36,626 bases of DNA from CAYXDO01 sp964463485 (lineage in GTDB: Bacteria; Myxococcota; Kuafuiibacteriia; Kuafuiibacteriales; Kuafuiibacteriaceae): contig CAYXDO010000107.1 of NCBI GenBank assembly GCA_964463485.1, positions 1 to 36,626 on the forward strand. The letters are read 5' to 3'. The notes below the pieces were generated by a model. The model was given only the letters and a program-made list of their open reading frames with translations. It was not told where the DNA came from and made no database searches. Of this stretch, positions 7,163-15,379 are shown one piece after another. The first letter of the stretch is position 1, and each line of letters begins with the position of its first letter. Both the position numbers and the translations under genes were made by a program.

Positions 7163-9271
7163 TCACTTGTTTAGGCTCTCTGCGAGGATCTCGGCGACGT
7201 CGAGCACTTCCGGGCCGGCCGTCGCGGCTTCGCCGAGCATCTTCAGGCAGTATGGGCACTCGACCGCCACCGTCTGGGCACCGGCTCGCTTGGCCTCCTC
7301 GATGCGCAGCGTCCCTGGGCGAACCGTTCGCGGTACATCGAACCAGTAGCCTGCGCCGCCCGCGCCGCAGCAGGCCGCGCGCTCGCGGCTGCGGCCGAGC
7401 TCGAGGGGCCCCGCGAGGTGAGTTGCGGCGATGAGTTTGCGAGGTGGCTCGAAGGCGCCGTCGAATCGACCCACGTAACACGCGTCGTGGATGGCTACGG
7501 AGCGGCGTGGCTCGAGCTCAGGCCGGAGCGCTCCGCGTCGGACCAACTCGCGGAGCGCGGTCGCGTGGTGGGTCACCTCGAAAGTCCCTCCGAGCGCCCG
7601 ATACTCCTTCGAGAGCACATGGAAGCAGTGCGCGCAGGGCGTGATGATCTTGCGGACGCCGCTCCGGGTGAGCATGTCGATATTCGAAAGCGCGAGCTCC
7701 TGAAACCTGCCTTCTTCGCCAAGGCGGCGTGCCGGATCTCCGCAGCAGGCCTCGTCGGTACCGAGTACACCAAAACTCACTCCGGCTCGGCGGAGGAGGT
7801 CTGCGGTCGTCGTCGCTACCTTGCGGGCCCTCGCGTCATAGGTGCAGAGGCAACCGAGCCATAACACGGTGTCATTCCCATCGAGCACCGCCGAGAGCTC
7901 GGCAGGGACGTCCACTCTCGTCACGCGTGGCAGTCCAAAAGGGTTGCCCGCGCGGGAGAGATTCTCGAGCGCTTCTGCGCGGCGGCCGGTGAGTCTACCG
8001 GCAGAGGCGATCTCGCGCCGGACTTCCATGACCAGCGCGGGTGGGTTGACTCGCGATGGACATACTTCGGCGCAGGCTCCGCACTGAAGGCACGACCACA
8101 CTTCGTCCTCGAGGAGTGCGCCGCCGAGCAAAGGCGTCGAGCGCGATCGCTCGCTCTCGATGGACGTGCGGAGCTTCTGCACGAAATTTGCGGGTTGGAG
8201 CGGCGCGCCCGATGCGACGGCTGGACACTCCTCGTCACAGCGCCGGCATTCCGTACACGCAAGGAGTGACAATCGAGCCCCAGTCCCGAAGTCATTGGCG
8301 GCCTTTGCTCCCACCTGGAGATCGAATTGGCCATTTGCGATCACCGCTCGAAGATCGAACGGGACCTCCAACTCGCCTCTGGGTCCGCCCGGCACGCGGG
8401 CGATCTGGATCGGCGCCGCGAGCGCGTGGGGAGCGCAGAAGGGCAGAGCGGCCAAGGCCGCGAACACCAGAGCGAGATGCAGGCCCCAAGTCACTTGATA
8501 GGCGAAGGCCCGCGCCCCGGGGGGTCCAAAACCGACGAGCTCTCGAGCGACCCATTCGGTGAGTAGAGGCACGGAGGCCCCGGGATCGAGACTCAATCTC
8601 AGACCCTGAAGCAAGAAGCCCGTGACGGCCGCGTAACTCAGGGCGGTCAGAAACAAGAGCCGAACCTTCGCCCGTGGCAAAGACCTGCGCTTTGCCGAGA
8701 GATTCCGCGCCGTAAGTGCCAGCGCTCCGGCAACGACCAGAATTCCGGCCCCGTCGAGCATCGACTCGAGCGTGTGAAGGGCGCTCCGACCCATCCCGCT
8801 CCCGAGCGGTGCCAGCACAAACCCGTCGATTTGCACGACGACCGACCCCACGAACAACACGGCGAGCCCCACCACGAGCGCTCCGTGAGAGGCTCCGGTG
8901 AACGGTCGGTCGAAGGGGCGGCGATGCAACAAAGCTCCGCGAAGGAGCCGTTTTGCGGCGCCTCGCGAGTCGCGGAACGAGCCCCGAAACGAGCCAGATT
9001 CGAACCCCGCTCGCCGCAAGACAAATGCCCACCCGGCCGCGCACGCCAGCGCCGCGAAGACGGACACCGCATACCCATGGGACGCCTCGCGCGCCGGAAC
9101 GTGGCAACCCAGACAGGGCGCACCGCCTAGCGCCGCATGGGTCGCAGGCAGGGTCCGGGTCCCAGCGTGCCCAATCTCGTGACAAGACGGGCACGCCGAC
9201 CGCCCGAGGACCGGATGGAAGACCGGCGGAGGTCCGCGAACGTCCGCCGCCTGTGCAGGCTCTGAAGCCAT
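7163..9271 (-). CDS. EMO-type membrane Fe-S oxidoreductase with N-terminal paired CxxCH extension
   Basis: A 702-aa protein. Order of parts: two c-type haem motifs (CPSCH 27-31, CLGCH 53-57); about five membrane segments (about 67-85, 128-150, 172-190, 203-222, 258-280) in a NarI-like cytochrome b arrangement with His at 129, 166, 265 and 282; two 4Fe-4S motifs (C339/342/345/349 and C394/397/400/404); two CCG (heterodisulfide reductase HdrB-type) domains with EACCGD and PCAHC, then AACCGAGGAGYW and ECPYC. The last three parts are the layout of ETF:(methyl)menaquinone oxidoreductase (EMO). Placement between an acyl-CoA dehydrogenase and etfBA fits exactly. The haem extension is unusual and has no cleavable signal peptide, so an N-outside topology would be needed for haem attachment. 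The ATG at 9271 has no strong ribosome site; the frame is open further upstream, but no signal peptide is seen there. Confidence 0.88.
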   Translation of the reverse strand: MASEPAQAADVRGPPPVFHPVLGRSACPSCHEIGHAGTRTLPATHAALGGAPCLGCHVPAREASHGYAVSVFAALACAAGWAFVLRRAGFESGSFRGSFRDSRGAAKRLLRGALLHRRPFDRPFTGASHGALVVGLAVLFVGSVVVQIDGFVLAPLGSGMGRSALHTLESMLDGAGILVVAGALALTARNLSAKRRSLPRAKVRLLFLTALSYAAVTGFLLQGLRLSLDPGASVPLLTEWVARELVGFGPPGARAFAYQVTWGLHLALVFAALAALPFCAPHALAAPIQIARVPGGPRGELEVPFDLRAVIANGQFDLQVGAKAANDFGTGARLSLLACTECRRCDEECPAVASGAPLQPANFVQKLRTSIESERSRSTPLLGGALLEDEVWSCLQCGACAEVCPSRVNPPALVMEVRREIASAGRLTGRRAEALENLSRAGNPFGLPRVTRVDVPAELSAVLDGNDTVLWLGCLCTYDARARKVATTTADLLRRAGVSFGVLGTDEACCGDPARRLGEEGRFQELALSNIDMLTRSGVRKIITPCAHCFHVLSKEYRALGGTFEVTHHATALRELVRRGALRPELEPRRSVAIHDACYVGRFDGAFEPPRKLIAATHLAGPLELGRSRERAACCGAGGAGYWFDVPRTVRPGTLRIEEAKRAGAQTVAVECPYCLKMLGEAATAGPEVLDVAEILAESLNK

Positions 9272-9312
9272 CCGACTGAGTGTTGACCCGCGCGAACGAC
9301 AGTCCTCTGCGC

Positions 9313-10635
9313 TCAGGCCTTTGGCGCTACGACCCCGTGACCTTCCATGCCTTTGTGGAAGCGAATGGGCTTGCTGTCCATGAAGGCCCGCGGATCAAAC
9401 TCGGGATCCGACATTACGCCCCAGATTTTCCTGCGCTGCATCCCGACGTTGCCAGCGTCGTAGATCGGTAGCACGGCGGCTTCGCGCAGGAGCTTCTCGA
9501 GCGGGTGGACCTTGTCCAGTGAGTTGATGCCCATGACTTGCATACACTTGTAGACGACATCGAACATCGTCTCGCTGCTGAAGACCTTGGCCATGGCCCC
9601 GATCGCCTGGCCCTCCGAGTCGTGCTGGTCGAGGTAGTGGGCGGCCTTCCAACACAGCGCTCTGCAGGCTTCGATGCGCATCGCCGCGTCCACGAGCATG
9701 TAACCCGGAGCCTGGTGATGGATGATGGGACGGTCGCCGCCCGCGGTGTACGTCTTGGCCCAATTCAGCACATACTCATAAGCGGTTCGAGCAACGCCGA
9801 CAGCCGCGATTCCGGCCACCGGTCCCGACCACGTGAAGGCCTTCGAGATGATCAGGTCCCCGTCCCCGAGCGCAAAGGCCTCTTCCCTGGGCACTCGGCA
9901 ATTCTCGAAGACGATGTCTGCGTTCTGATTGAGTCGATGACCGATCTTGTTGATCGGCCTCTCGAACTTCACGCCCGGCGTGCCTCGCGGAACCATGATG
10001 GCGGAGAGTCCGGACTTCCCGCCCTTCTTTGGATCGGTTCGAACGACGACCGTGCTCACCGCCGCTCCCTTCATGTCCCAGCCCGCCGCGCTCGACGGCC
10101 AGTACTTGCGGCCATTGAGCACGTATACTCCCGCGCGCTCGTCCAGACGCGCCGTCACGCCGATCCCCACGGGGTGCTCACCGGGGTGGTCGAATCCGGC
10201 CGTGCCTCCGGGCGTCCCCGCGGGCTCGCTGACTACCCATCCCGCGATGAACTCATGCTGCGGATCGCTCGTGGCCGCCGCGAGCCACTTCCTCTTCTGG
10301 GTTTCGGTTCCGAACCAGACCAGCGGCATCAGCGCGAGCCCGTTCACGAGCAGCACGCAGGCGAACCCGGGATCGACCGCGCAGATCTCTTCGGCCACGA
10401 TTTGCAGATCGACGTTGCTGACACCTCCGCCGCCGTACTCTTTGGGAAGAAACGACATGGCGAACCCCAGTTTGTAGGCCTCGGTGTACGCGGGCTTGAT
10501 CATCTGGAACGCCTTTTGAGGGTCTGGCTCGGAATCGGCTCTCGCGACCAGCGGACGGAGCACGTCTTGCGCGAAGCCGCGGGCGATATTCTGGAGCGTC
10601 TTCTGCTCGGCAGTGAGTGTGAAGTCGATGGGCAT
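9313..10635 (-). CDS. acyl-CoA dehydrogenase
   Basis: A 440-aa FAD-dependent acyl-CoA dehydrogenase. The start at 10635 (MPIDFTLTAEQ) is fixed by a GGAGG at 10643-10647, seven bases upstream. N-terminal helical domain, then the beta domain with IAGWVVSEPAGTPGG and YVLNGRKYWPSS, then the C-terminal helical domain with RIEACRALCWKAA. Where medium-chain enzymes have the catalytic Glu in Y-E-G, this protein has PIYDAGNVGMQRR, so D393 is at or near the base position. An AGNxGxQRR ending is atypical, and the substrate cannot be named. First gene of the operon with EMO-like protein and EtfBA, so reduced FAD should pass electrons to ETF. It extends a little beyond typical length at the C-terminus. 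Confidence 0.92.
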   Translation of the reverse strand: MPIDFTLTAEQKTLQNIARGFAQDVLRPLVARADSEPDPQKAFQMIKPAYTEAYKLGFAMSFLPKEYGGGGVSNVDLQIVAEEICAVDPGFACVLLVNGLALMPLVWFGTETQKRKWLAAATSDPQHEFIAGWVVSEPAGTPGGTAGFDHPGEHPVGIGVTARLDERAGVYVLNGRKYWPSSAAGWDMKGAAVSTVVVRTDPKKGGKSGLSAIMVPRGTPGVKFERPINKIGHRLNQNADIVFENCRVPREEAFALGDGDLIISKAFTWSGPVAGIAAVGVARTAYEYVLNWAKTYTAGGDRPIIHHQAPGYMLVDAAMRIEACRALCWKAAHYLDQHDSEGQAIGAMAKVFSSETMFDVVYKCMQVMGINSLDKVHPLEKLLREAAVLPIYDAGNVGMQRRKIWGVMSDPEFDPRAFMDSKPIRFHKGMEGHGVVAPKA

Positions 10636-10848
10636 GGTTGATCCTCCAGCTGAGTACCGCTTTCGCGCGGTCGAGCGACCGTCGCACTGGAAGGACGCGT
10701 GGTCATTGGTTACCCACAAGGCGGCGCTTGATCCCCGTCAACGCGCTCACTCCGACCCGAGCGCCGAACAGGCTACTGGGTGGAATTGGGCGTTGATCCG
10801 GTCAGCCCGAGCTTACTGCATCAAGGCCAGAGCACGAGTAACGTGTGA

Positions 10849-10935
10849 AGTTCGAGTTCGAGTTCGAGCACGAGCACGAGCACGAACGAGCACGAACGAG
10901 CACGAGCACGAGCACGAACGAGTACGAGCACGAGC
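10849..10935 (+). repeat. irregular hexamer array (TTCGAG / CACGAG / CACGAACGAG)
   Basis: Three TTCGAG units pass into CACGAG units interrupted by 10-mers CACGAACGAG, giving about 87 bp of near-perfect repeat. All units share the core CGAG. It probably expands and contracts by slippage. It lies upstream of the acyl-CoA dehydrogenase operon. Confidence 0.9.
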
Positions 10936-11031
10936 GTCTCACTCATCGAGAGACGGCTTGGGTTCCTGAGGTGGTTCGCGCGTGGCGCGGACCGTCGTTG
11001 ATCTCCTCGACAGCCGCCGAGGTCCCGAAAA

Positions 11032-11077
<46 letters not shown>

Positions 11078-11094
11078 GAGGCAGGGATGAGGAT

Positions 11095-11126
11095 TAGGCG
11101 AGATTAATCTCGCCTAGGCGAGATTA
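11095..11126. promoter_or_regulatory. 22-bp perfect palindrome plus third arm
   Basis: TAGGCGAGATT at 11095-11105 is followed directly by its exact reverse complement to 11116, and a third arm, GGCGAGATTA, follows at 11117-11126. There is no spacer and no T-tract. It could be a strong dimer or tetramer binding site, or a cruciform. It is 104 bp upstream of the lipoprotein start at 11230. Confidence 0.6.
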
Positions 11127-11229
11127 TTCCCGAGCGGATTTGCGTTCGCGCGCGTCCGGGTGTTCTCCGGTTGCGCGCTGGACTCGCCGGGTCGACACTC
11201 GAGGCTTGGGACTCGAAGGGGCGCCAAAG

Positions 11230-12573
11230 GTGACTCGGCTTGCTGCGGGGATCTTGCTCGCTCACGTCGGGTGCGCGCCCTCTGTGGCGGATCTGGAGAT
11301 TCCGTCGATCGATGGGATGGTCTCTGCAATCCTCTCGACCGGCCCTGAAACGCCGGGCTCGGTTCCCGCGCTGACCGCGCTTTCGACGCCGGGTGGCTTG
11401 CCTCTGCCGAGTGTGTCCGAGTCCTCCTCGGTGTGGCACCTGCTTGTTTACTCTCAAAAGCTCGAGCGCCTCGGCCTCGAGCCGGGACCGCTCCTCCATG
11501 CCCCACCCTCCGAGGGTGGTCCGCTCCCTCTTCCGGACCGGGTGTTACGTCGGGAGCCCAACGCAACGTGGACGTCGCTGGACCGACTTCCCGAACCGCT
11601 CTCCAACTTCCGGATCCGTACCCTGAATCGCTTGCCTTGCCCTGAGATCGAGGTCGAACGCCTGCGACTCGAAGGCGCGGAGGGGGACGGGCGGGTCCTC
11701 GTTCCGCTCGATTCGACCAGGGCCTTCATCGGGACTCAAGAGGGTCAGTTTTATTTGTACGACGACGGAGAGATCGTGCCTTTGACGGAGCTTTGGAAGG
11801 CGGCCCCGAGCCAACACGGAGTTCGCGGCGCGGACGGCTCGATCTGGCTCCTCGATGAGCACGAGCTGGCCCGCATCGACCCGACCGACTTCCGAATCGT
11901 GTCGACGAGCTCGGTTCCGATCCCCGACGTCGGCCCGCCTCCTCTGGAGGACGCTGTGTTTACGGAGAACGAACCCTTCGTCTGGCTTGGCGGGCCGGGT
12001 CCTGGGGTTGCGCCGTTCGAGCTGTTCGCCTTGTTCGAGAGCGGGCATTTGGTGCGGTTCGATGGAGAGCAGTGGTCCATCGTCGTGCAGGGACATCCAC
12101 GGGCCAGATTCGCTTGGGGCGGGAGCCTGTTGTGGCTTGGACCGGGCGAGGTACTGACCCAAGGACCGCACTACCCGCTGCCCGTGCACGCCCGCGGCCA
12201 TGCGGTTGAGGAGCTCACCCTTCCGATGGCCGGAAAACCGTCAGCCCTCGCCCTTACTTCGATCGGTGTCGTCGCTGGCTCCCTCGCAGGCGAGCTCGCG
12301 GTCTGGGCGGACGACCGGAAGAGCTGGCGCAATCTGATCAGGGACACCGGCCCGACCGTCGCGGTGCTGGCGCCCTTGGGCGAAGGCATCCTTCATGGAG
12401 GCGTAAACGGAGTCCTTCGCCAGTTTCGCCCCACCTTCGGCCCTTGCGAGGCCGAAATCATCGCGGGAGTGAGTCACGTGACGATTCTCGCCGCGGTGGG
12501 AGAGCGAGTCCTCGGCATGACGAACTTGGATGGCGAGCTGTTCGTCCTTCGGGAGGCCGGATGGGCGCGATGA
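11230..12573 (+). CDS. predicted lipoprotein, propeller-like
   Basis: A 447-aa protein. The GTG at 11230 gives a short lipoprotein signal (VTRLAAGILLAHVGC, lipobox ending at C15) with GAAGGGG upstream; the ATG at 11140 would put about 30 non-coding-like residues in front. The body is beta-rich with repeated short motifs of the type 'A-x-x-G-x-L-x-x-W/R-F-D-G' (for example SGHLVRFDGEQWSIVV, GELAVWADDRKSWRNL, NGVLRQF), as in WD/YVTN-like beta propellers. No catalytic residues are seen. Function unknown; it was not recognised as a named family. It resembles the large lipoprotein at 32309 in style, though no clear homology was established. Likely an outer-membrane or periplasm-facing lipoprotein. 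Confidence 0.8.
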   Translation: MTRLAAGILLAHVGCAPSVADLEIPSIDGMVSAILSTGPETPGSVPALTALSTPGGLPLPSVSESSSVWHLLVYSQKLERLGLEPGPLLHAPPSEGGPLPLPDRVLRREPNATWTSLDRLPEPLSNFRIRTLNRLPCPEIEVERLRLEGAEGDGRVLVPLDSTRAFIGTQEGQFYLYDDGEIVPLTELWKAAPSQHGVRGADGSIWLLDEHELARIDPTDFRIVSTSSVPIPDVGPPPLEDAVFTENEPFVWLGGPGPGVAPFELFALFESGHLVRFDGEQWSIVVQGHPRARFAWGGSLLWLGPGEVLTQGPHYPLPVHARGHAVEELTLPMAGKPSALALTSIGVVAGSLAGELAVWADDRKSWRNLIRDTGPTVAVLAPLGEGILHGGVNGVLRQFRPTFGPCEAEIIAGVSHVTILAAVGERVLGMTNLDGELFVLREAGWAR

Positions 12574-12600
12574 ACGTAACCGTCCGGCGGACCCTCACCA

Positions 12601-12616
12601 TCCCCTGATCAGGGGA
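12601..12616. promoter_or_regulatory. 16-bp perfect palindrome centred on TGATCA
   Basis: TCCCCTGATCAGGGGA is a perfect palindrome without spacer, 28 bp after the lipoprotein stop. It could be a terminator stem without T-tract or, more likely given its lack of loop, a protein-binding site. Confidence 0.45.
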
Positions 12617-12668
12617 CGACTTCAGGTCCCAATCGTGCCCGTCGTGCGAGGTGATTGACTGCCCGAAA

Positions 12669-12686
12669 CTCACCCGATCGGGTGAG
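12669..12686. promoter_or_regulatory. 18-bp palindrome, CACCCGATCGGGTG motif
   Basis: CTCACCCGATCGGGTGAG is perfectly palindromic. Its 14-bp core differs by a single base from the palindrome between the divergent LuxR genes (22199-22214). That match across 9.5 kb makes it a candidate operator of one of the LuxR-type proteins. Confidence 0.55.
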
Positions 12687-12694
12687 GAAACGCG

Positions 12695-12709
12695 ACTTCG
12701 CGGCGAAGT
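12695..12709. promoter_or_regulatory. 7-bp hairpin ACTTCGC-G-GCGAAGT
   Basis: Perfect inverted repeat with one central base, directly after the 12669 palindrome. Significance unknown. Confidence 0.3.
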
Positions 12710-13144
12710 AACGTCGCGGCCTACGGTCGGCGATGCGGTTATCCAGATCTCAAGAAGCGGCCGACGGTTGGGTTTTGGCCCAGCAGGCAGCGCAACGCTC
12801 CTCGAAAAGCTTCGCTCGCGAACGACTGATCGAGCTCGTGCTTCTTACAGGGAGGGTCGCTCGCGGAGGCGCAGTGTTTCAGGGCCTCACAGAGGCAGAC
12901 TCCACGCCTTCGCGACCTCTGTTCCTCGGGCTCTCGGCCCGCCCGTTGCTCGACCGAGCGCGCTCGGAGTGTCGATGGGTACGTCGTGGGAGGTGGCTTC
13001 GGGAGCGGCCATTGATCTCCCAGGGGCCGAGAGCCCAAGGGATGCAGCGGAGCGACGACTGCGTCAGCTTGCCTGGATCGGCCGTGAATTCGGGCGAGGT
13101 GCCCACTCCAAGCGGCAGCCGGGAATGCGCGCGAGCCCTCACAC

Positions 13145-13181
13145 ACGAGGGTCACGCACCCTCATTCGTCACCCGAACGAG
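13145..13181. promoter_or_regulatory. inverted repeat and CACCCGAACG half-site upstream of pilin
   Basis: GAGGGT (13145-13150) and ACCCTC (13156-13161) form a perfect inverted repeat. Next to it, CACCCGAACG at 13168-13177 is identical to the left ten bases of the LuxR-intergenic palindrome; its right half is degenerate. It is about 150 bp upstream of the pilin start, a sensible activator position. Confidence 0.4.
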
Positions 13182-13327
13182 GGAAGACTTCGCCTCGCGC
13201 TCGTGGGTTTCGGCTCGAGGAGCGCGCGGCGACTCTCGATACCCACCCAATTGGGGGAAGAATCGCCGCGTCGAGTCGCATACGGTCCGTCTCGCAACCG
13301 GAGAGTTGCGAAAGGGGAAATTCGAAA

Positions 13328-13882
13328 ATGAGACAACTGATCAAACTGAGCAAGTGGGCCGCCGGCTTGGCCGTGGCGGGAGCGGGAGCCATCGCGTTGG
13401 CGGACAATACGGCGGACATCGCCATCAGCGCCACCGTCGTCGGCGCGTGCGACTTCAACGGCAACGGCCTTGGCGACGACAATGTCATCGCCAGCCTCGG
13501 CAACTATGACCCGCTCGTGGGCATCACCGACGCGACGGGAGCCGGTCTCAGCGCGACTTGCACGAATGGCTCGGCGATCGAGATCGCGGCGAGCAACGGC
13601 AACAACGACGCCGTCAATGGGGCCACCCCGGTGAACGCGCCGTCGCGAAGGTTGACCAACGGGACCGATTTCCTCGCCTACACCCTTCGAGTCAATGGCG
13701 GCAGCCCGACGAGCGACGTCAACTGGGGCAGCCTCTTGCCCGGAACCGGAACGCACAACTATGTCAGCGCCGGCGTTTCCGTGGTCCTGGACTACCGCAT
13801 CACCGTCGCGCCGTATCAGTGGTCGGCACCAGCGGGAGCCTACTCGGACACGGTCGTGTTGACCGCCGTCGCAACGCCGTGA
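13328..13882 (+). CDS. spore coat U (SCPU) domain pilus subunit, likely major pilin
   Basis: A 184-aa secreted protein. It has a Lys-rich start, a hydrophobic stretch (AAGLAVAGAGAIALA) and a cleavage site before DNTAD. The mature part has the SCPU pattern: ISATVVGACDF near the N-terminus, a second Cys in LSATCTNG, then RRLTNGTDFLAYTLRVNG, and a C-terminal YSDTVVLTAVAT donor-like strand. These proteins are subunits of archaic chaperone-usher (Csu-type) pili and of the Myxococcus spore coat protein U family. First gene of the five-gene pilus operon, and separated from the next by a strong hairpin, which suits a highly expressed major subunit. AGGGGA precedes the ATG. Confidence 0.9.
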   Translation: MRQLIKLSKWAAGLAVAGAGAIALADNTADIAISATVVGACDFNGNGLGDDNVIASLGNYDPLVGITDATGAGLSATCTNGSAIEIAASNGNNDAVNGATPVNAPSRRLTNGTDFLAYTLRVNGGSPTSDVNWGSLLPGTGTHNYVSAGVSVVLDYRITVAPYQWSAPAGAYSDTVVLTAVATP

Positions 13883-13886
13883 GCTC

Positions 13887-13926
13887 GGGTTGGGGCCGCC
13901 GCGCCTCGAGCCGGCGGCCCCAACCC
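13887..13926 (+). terminator. 15-bp perfect hairpin after the first pilin gene
   Basis: GGGTTGGGGCCGCCG at 13887-13901 pairs perfectly with 13912-13926 around a 10-nt loop. It begins 4 bp after the pilin stop. No T-run follows, so it is more likely an attenuator or a 3'-end stabiliser that raises the ratio of first pilin to downstream proteins than a full terminator. Confidence 0.75.
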
Positions 13927-13957
13927 TCTGCCAACCGTCGGCGGGGTGGAGTCGCGC

Positions 13958-14473
13958 ATGAAGTCTCTCGTATCGAAACTCACGTTGGCTTCCGCCCTGC
14001 TGTTGCTCGGCCAGTTGCCGGGCAGCGCGGATCAGACCGGGTCGATCCAAGTCTCTGCTCAGGTCGTCCCGACGTGCGAGGTGGTGCTCGTGACCAACCT
14101 GGCCTTCGGAGCGTACAGCGCGGCCAATCCGGTTCCCACGGACGCCTCGAGTCAAATCCGAGTCCGATGCAATCCAAACCCTCCTTTTCTCGCTCACGTG
14201 ACGATGGAGCAAGGCCAGAATCCGGCGCTCGGATCGAGCTGCGCGAGTCCGCTGCGGAGGATGACGAATGGGGCGGGCAGCTTCCTCGGCTATGGCTTGT
14301 ACCGGAATGCGGGTCGTACTCTGTCGTGGGGTTGTGATGCCTCGAACGACGCGGACTTCGCACCCAGCGGCGCCGTGAACATTTTTCCCATGTTCGGCCG
14401 AGTCCCGAGCGGACAGTACTCGGCCGTCGTTGGTTTGCACACCGACGTCGTGCAAGCGGTGGTGACTTTCTAA
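13958..14473 (+). CDS. spore coat U (SCPU) domain pilus subunit
   Basis: A 171-aa secreted protein. The ATG at 13958 is preferred over the GTG at 13946 because GGGGTGGAG lies just before it. Signal peptide LTLASALLLLGQLPGSA, then SCPU features: IQVSAQVVPTCEVVLV, LAFGAYSAANPVPTDASS, IRVRCNP, then a Cys pair (SSCASPL, SWGCDAS), RRMTNGAGSFLGYGLYRN, VFGRVPSGQY-like turn and a C-terminal VVQAVVTF strand. Probably a minor subunit or adaptor of the pilus. Its stop shares one base with the chaperone start (TAATG), which indicates coupling. Confidence 0.9.
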   Translation: MKSLVSKLTLASALLLLGQLPGSADQTGSIQVSAQVVPTCEVVLVTNLAFGAYSAANPVPTDASSQIRVRCNPNPPFLAHVTMEQGQNPALGSSCASPLRRMTNGAGSFLGYGLYRNAGRTLSWGCDASNDADFAPSGAVNIFPMFGRVPSGQYSAVVGLHTDVVQAVVTF

Positions 14474-15219
14474 TGAAAGCGGTCACGGTCCTCTCCCTGC
14501 TCGTCACCTTCGCGGGCCTCGGCTCGGCCGAGGCATTTCAGGTCAGCCCGATGCACGTGGTCCTGGACGCCAAGGCGCGACCCACGGGCGTCTTGACACT
14601 CACCGCCGGAAAGCAGGCGCTCCGGGTTCGCGTTTCCGTCTTCGACTGGAAGCAGTCGCGGGGCGCCGACGAGCTCTCGCCTTCGAGCTCGCTCACCGTC
14701 TTCCCGAGAATCATGGAGATTCCGAGCGGCAAGGCCGGAACGATCCGAGTGGGTGCGCGGCATCCGCGGGGCGAGGTCGAGCAGACTTGGCGCATCGTCA
14801 TCGACGAGATCCCTCCGGCCGACACGAGCTCGGTCTCCGGGGTCAAGTTCGTCATGCAACTCTCCATACCGGTGTTCCTTCCGCCCGCGGGCAAGGTCGA
14901 AGTCGCACCTAGAATCAGCGGACTCTCGCTGGTCGACGGCAAGCTCGCCTTCGGCGTCGAATCGATGGGGAACTCGACGGTTCGCCCGGCGCGACTTGAA
15001 GTCATCGGTTGGGCCGGCGGCGAACGGGTCTTCGCCAAGCAGCCGAGGCGCTGGTACGTCCTGCCTGGCAACGTCTCCCCGTTCGAGCTCGACCTTCCGA
15101 TCGACGAGTGCTCCAAAGCCGAGGAGCTCTCGATCGAGCTGGACGACCGATCAGGCGTCACGCTGGATACTCGTCTGAAGGTCGGCCCAAACTGCAACAG
15201 CGCCACGAGGGCCAAGTGA
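14473..15219 (+). CDS. periplasmic pilus assembly chaperone (PapD-like, CsuC type)
   Basis: A 248-aa protein with signal peptide (MKAVTVLSLLVTFAGLGSAEA). The first Ig-like domain shows FQVSPMHVVLD, LRVRVSVFDWKQ and LTVFPRIMEIPSGKAGTIRVG, the standard chaperone pattern in which the G1 strand donates to pilins; R/K residues for subunit binding are present. WRIVIDEIP and MQLSIPVFLPP close domain 1. It should hold SCPU subunits in the periplasm and pass them to the usher. Start overlaps the preceding pilin stop. A gap of 160 bp then leads to the usher. Confidence 0.9.
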   Translation: MKAVTVLSLLVTFAGLGSAEAFQVSPMHVVLDAKARPTGVLTLTAGKQALRVRVSVFDWKQSRGADELSPSSSLTVFPRIMEIPSGKAGTIRVGARHPRGEVEQTWRIVIDEIPPADTSSVSGVKFVMQLSIPVFLPPAGKVEVAPRISGLSLVDGKLAFGVESMGNSTVRPARLEVIGWAGGERVFAKQPRRWYVLPGNVSPFELDLPIDECSKAEELSIELDDRSGVTLDTRLKVGPNCNSATRAK

Positions 15220-15379
15220 GTACCAAGCTCAAGGCGCGCGGTCTTGGTGCCGTCGTTTCGAATCGCACCGAGCGGGGCCAGGCTCTGGATTCACTCCAGC
15301 CGGGCGCCGATCATTCTCTGACGGCCGGCAGGATCTGGGCGCCGGTCGAGTAGAGATTGGCTGGTTCGGACGAATCATC

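Larger units (their letters stand above)
12574..13327. other. 754-bp regulatory region before the pilus operon
   Basis: Open frames exist on both strands but none looks like a protein. The region holds palindromes at 12601-12616, 12669-12686 and 12695-12709, and an inverted repeat and half-site at 13145-13181. AGGGGA before 13328 serves as the ribosome site of the first pilin. Confidence 0.6.

Noticed and set aside
12651..13509. Long open frames on both strands (226, 258 and 138 aa) upstream of the pilin
   Set aside because: No domain, no ribosome site, mutually overlapping in several frames; the region reads as regulatory DNA.
13169..14455. 428-aa minus-strand frame
   Set aside because: Antisense to two SCPU genes that have signal peptides and conserved motifs; Arg/Gly-rich without pattern.
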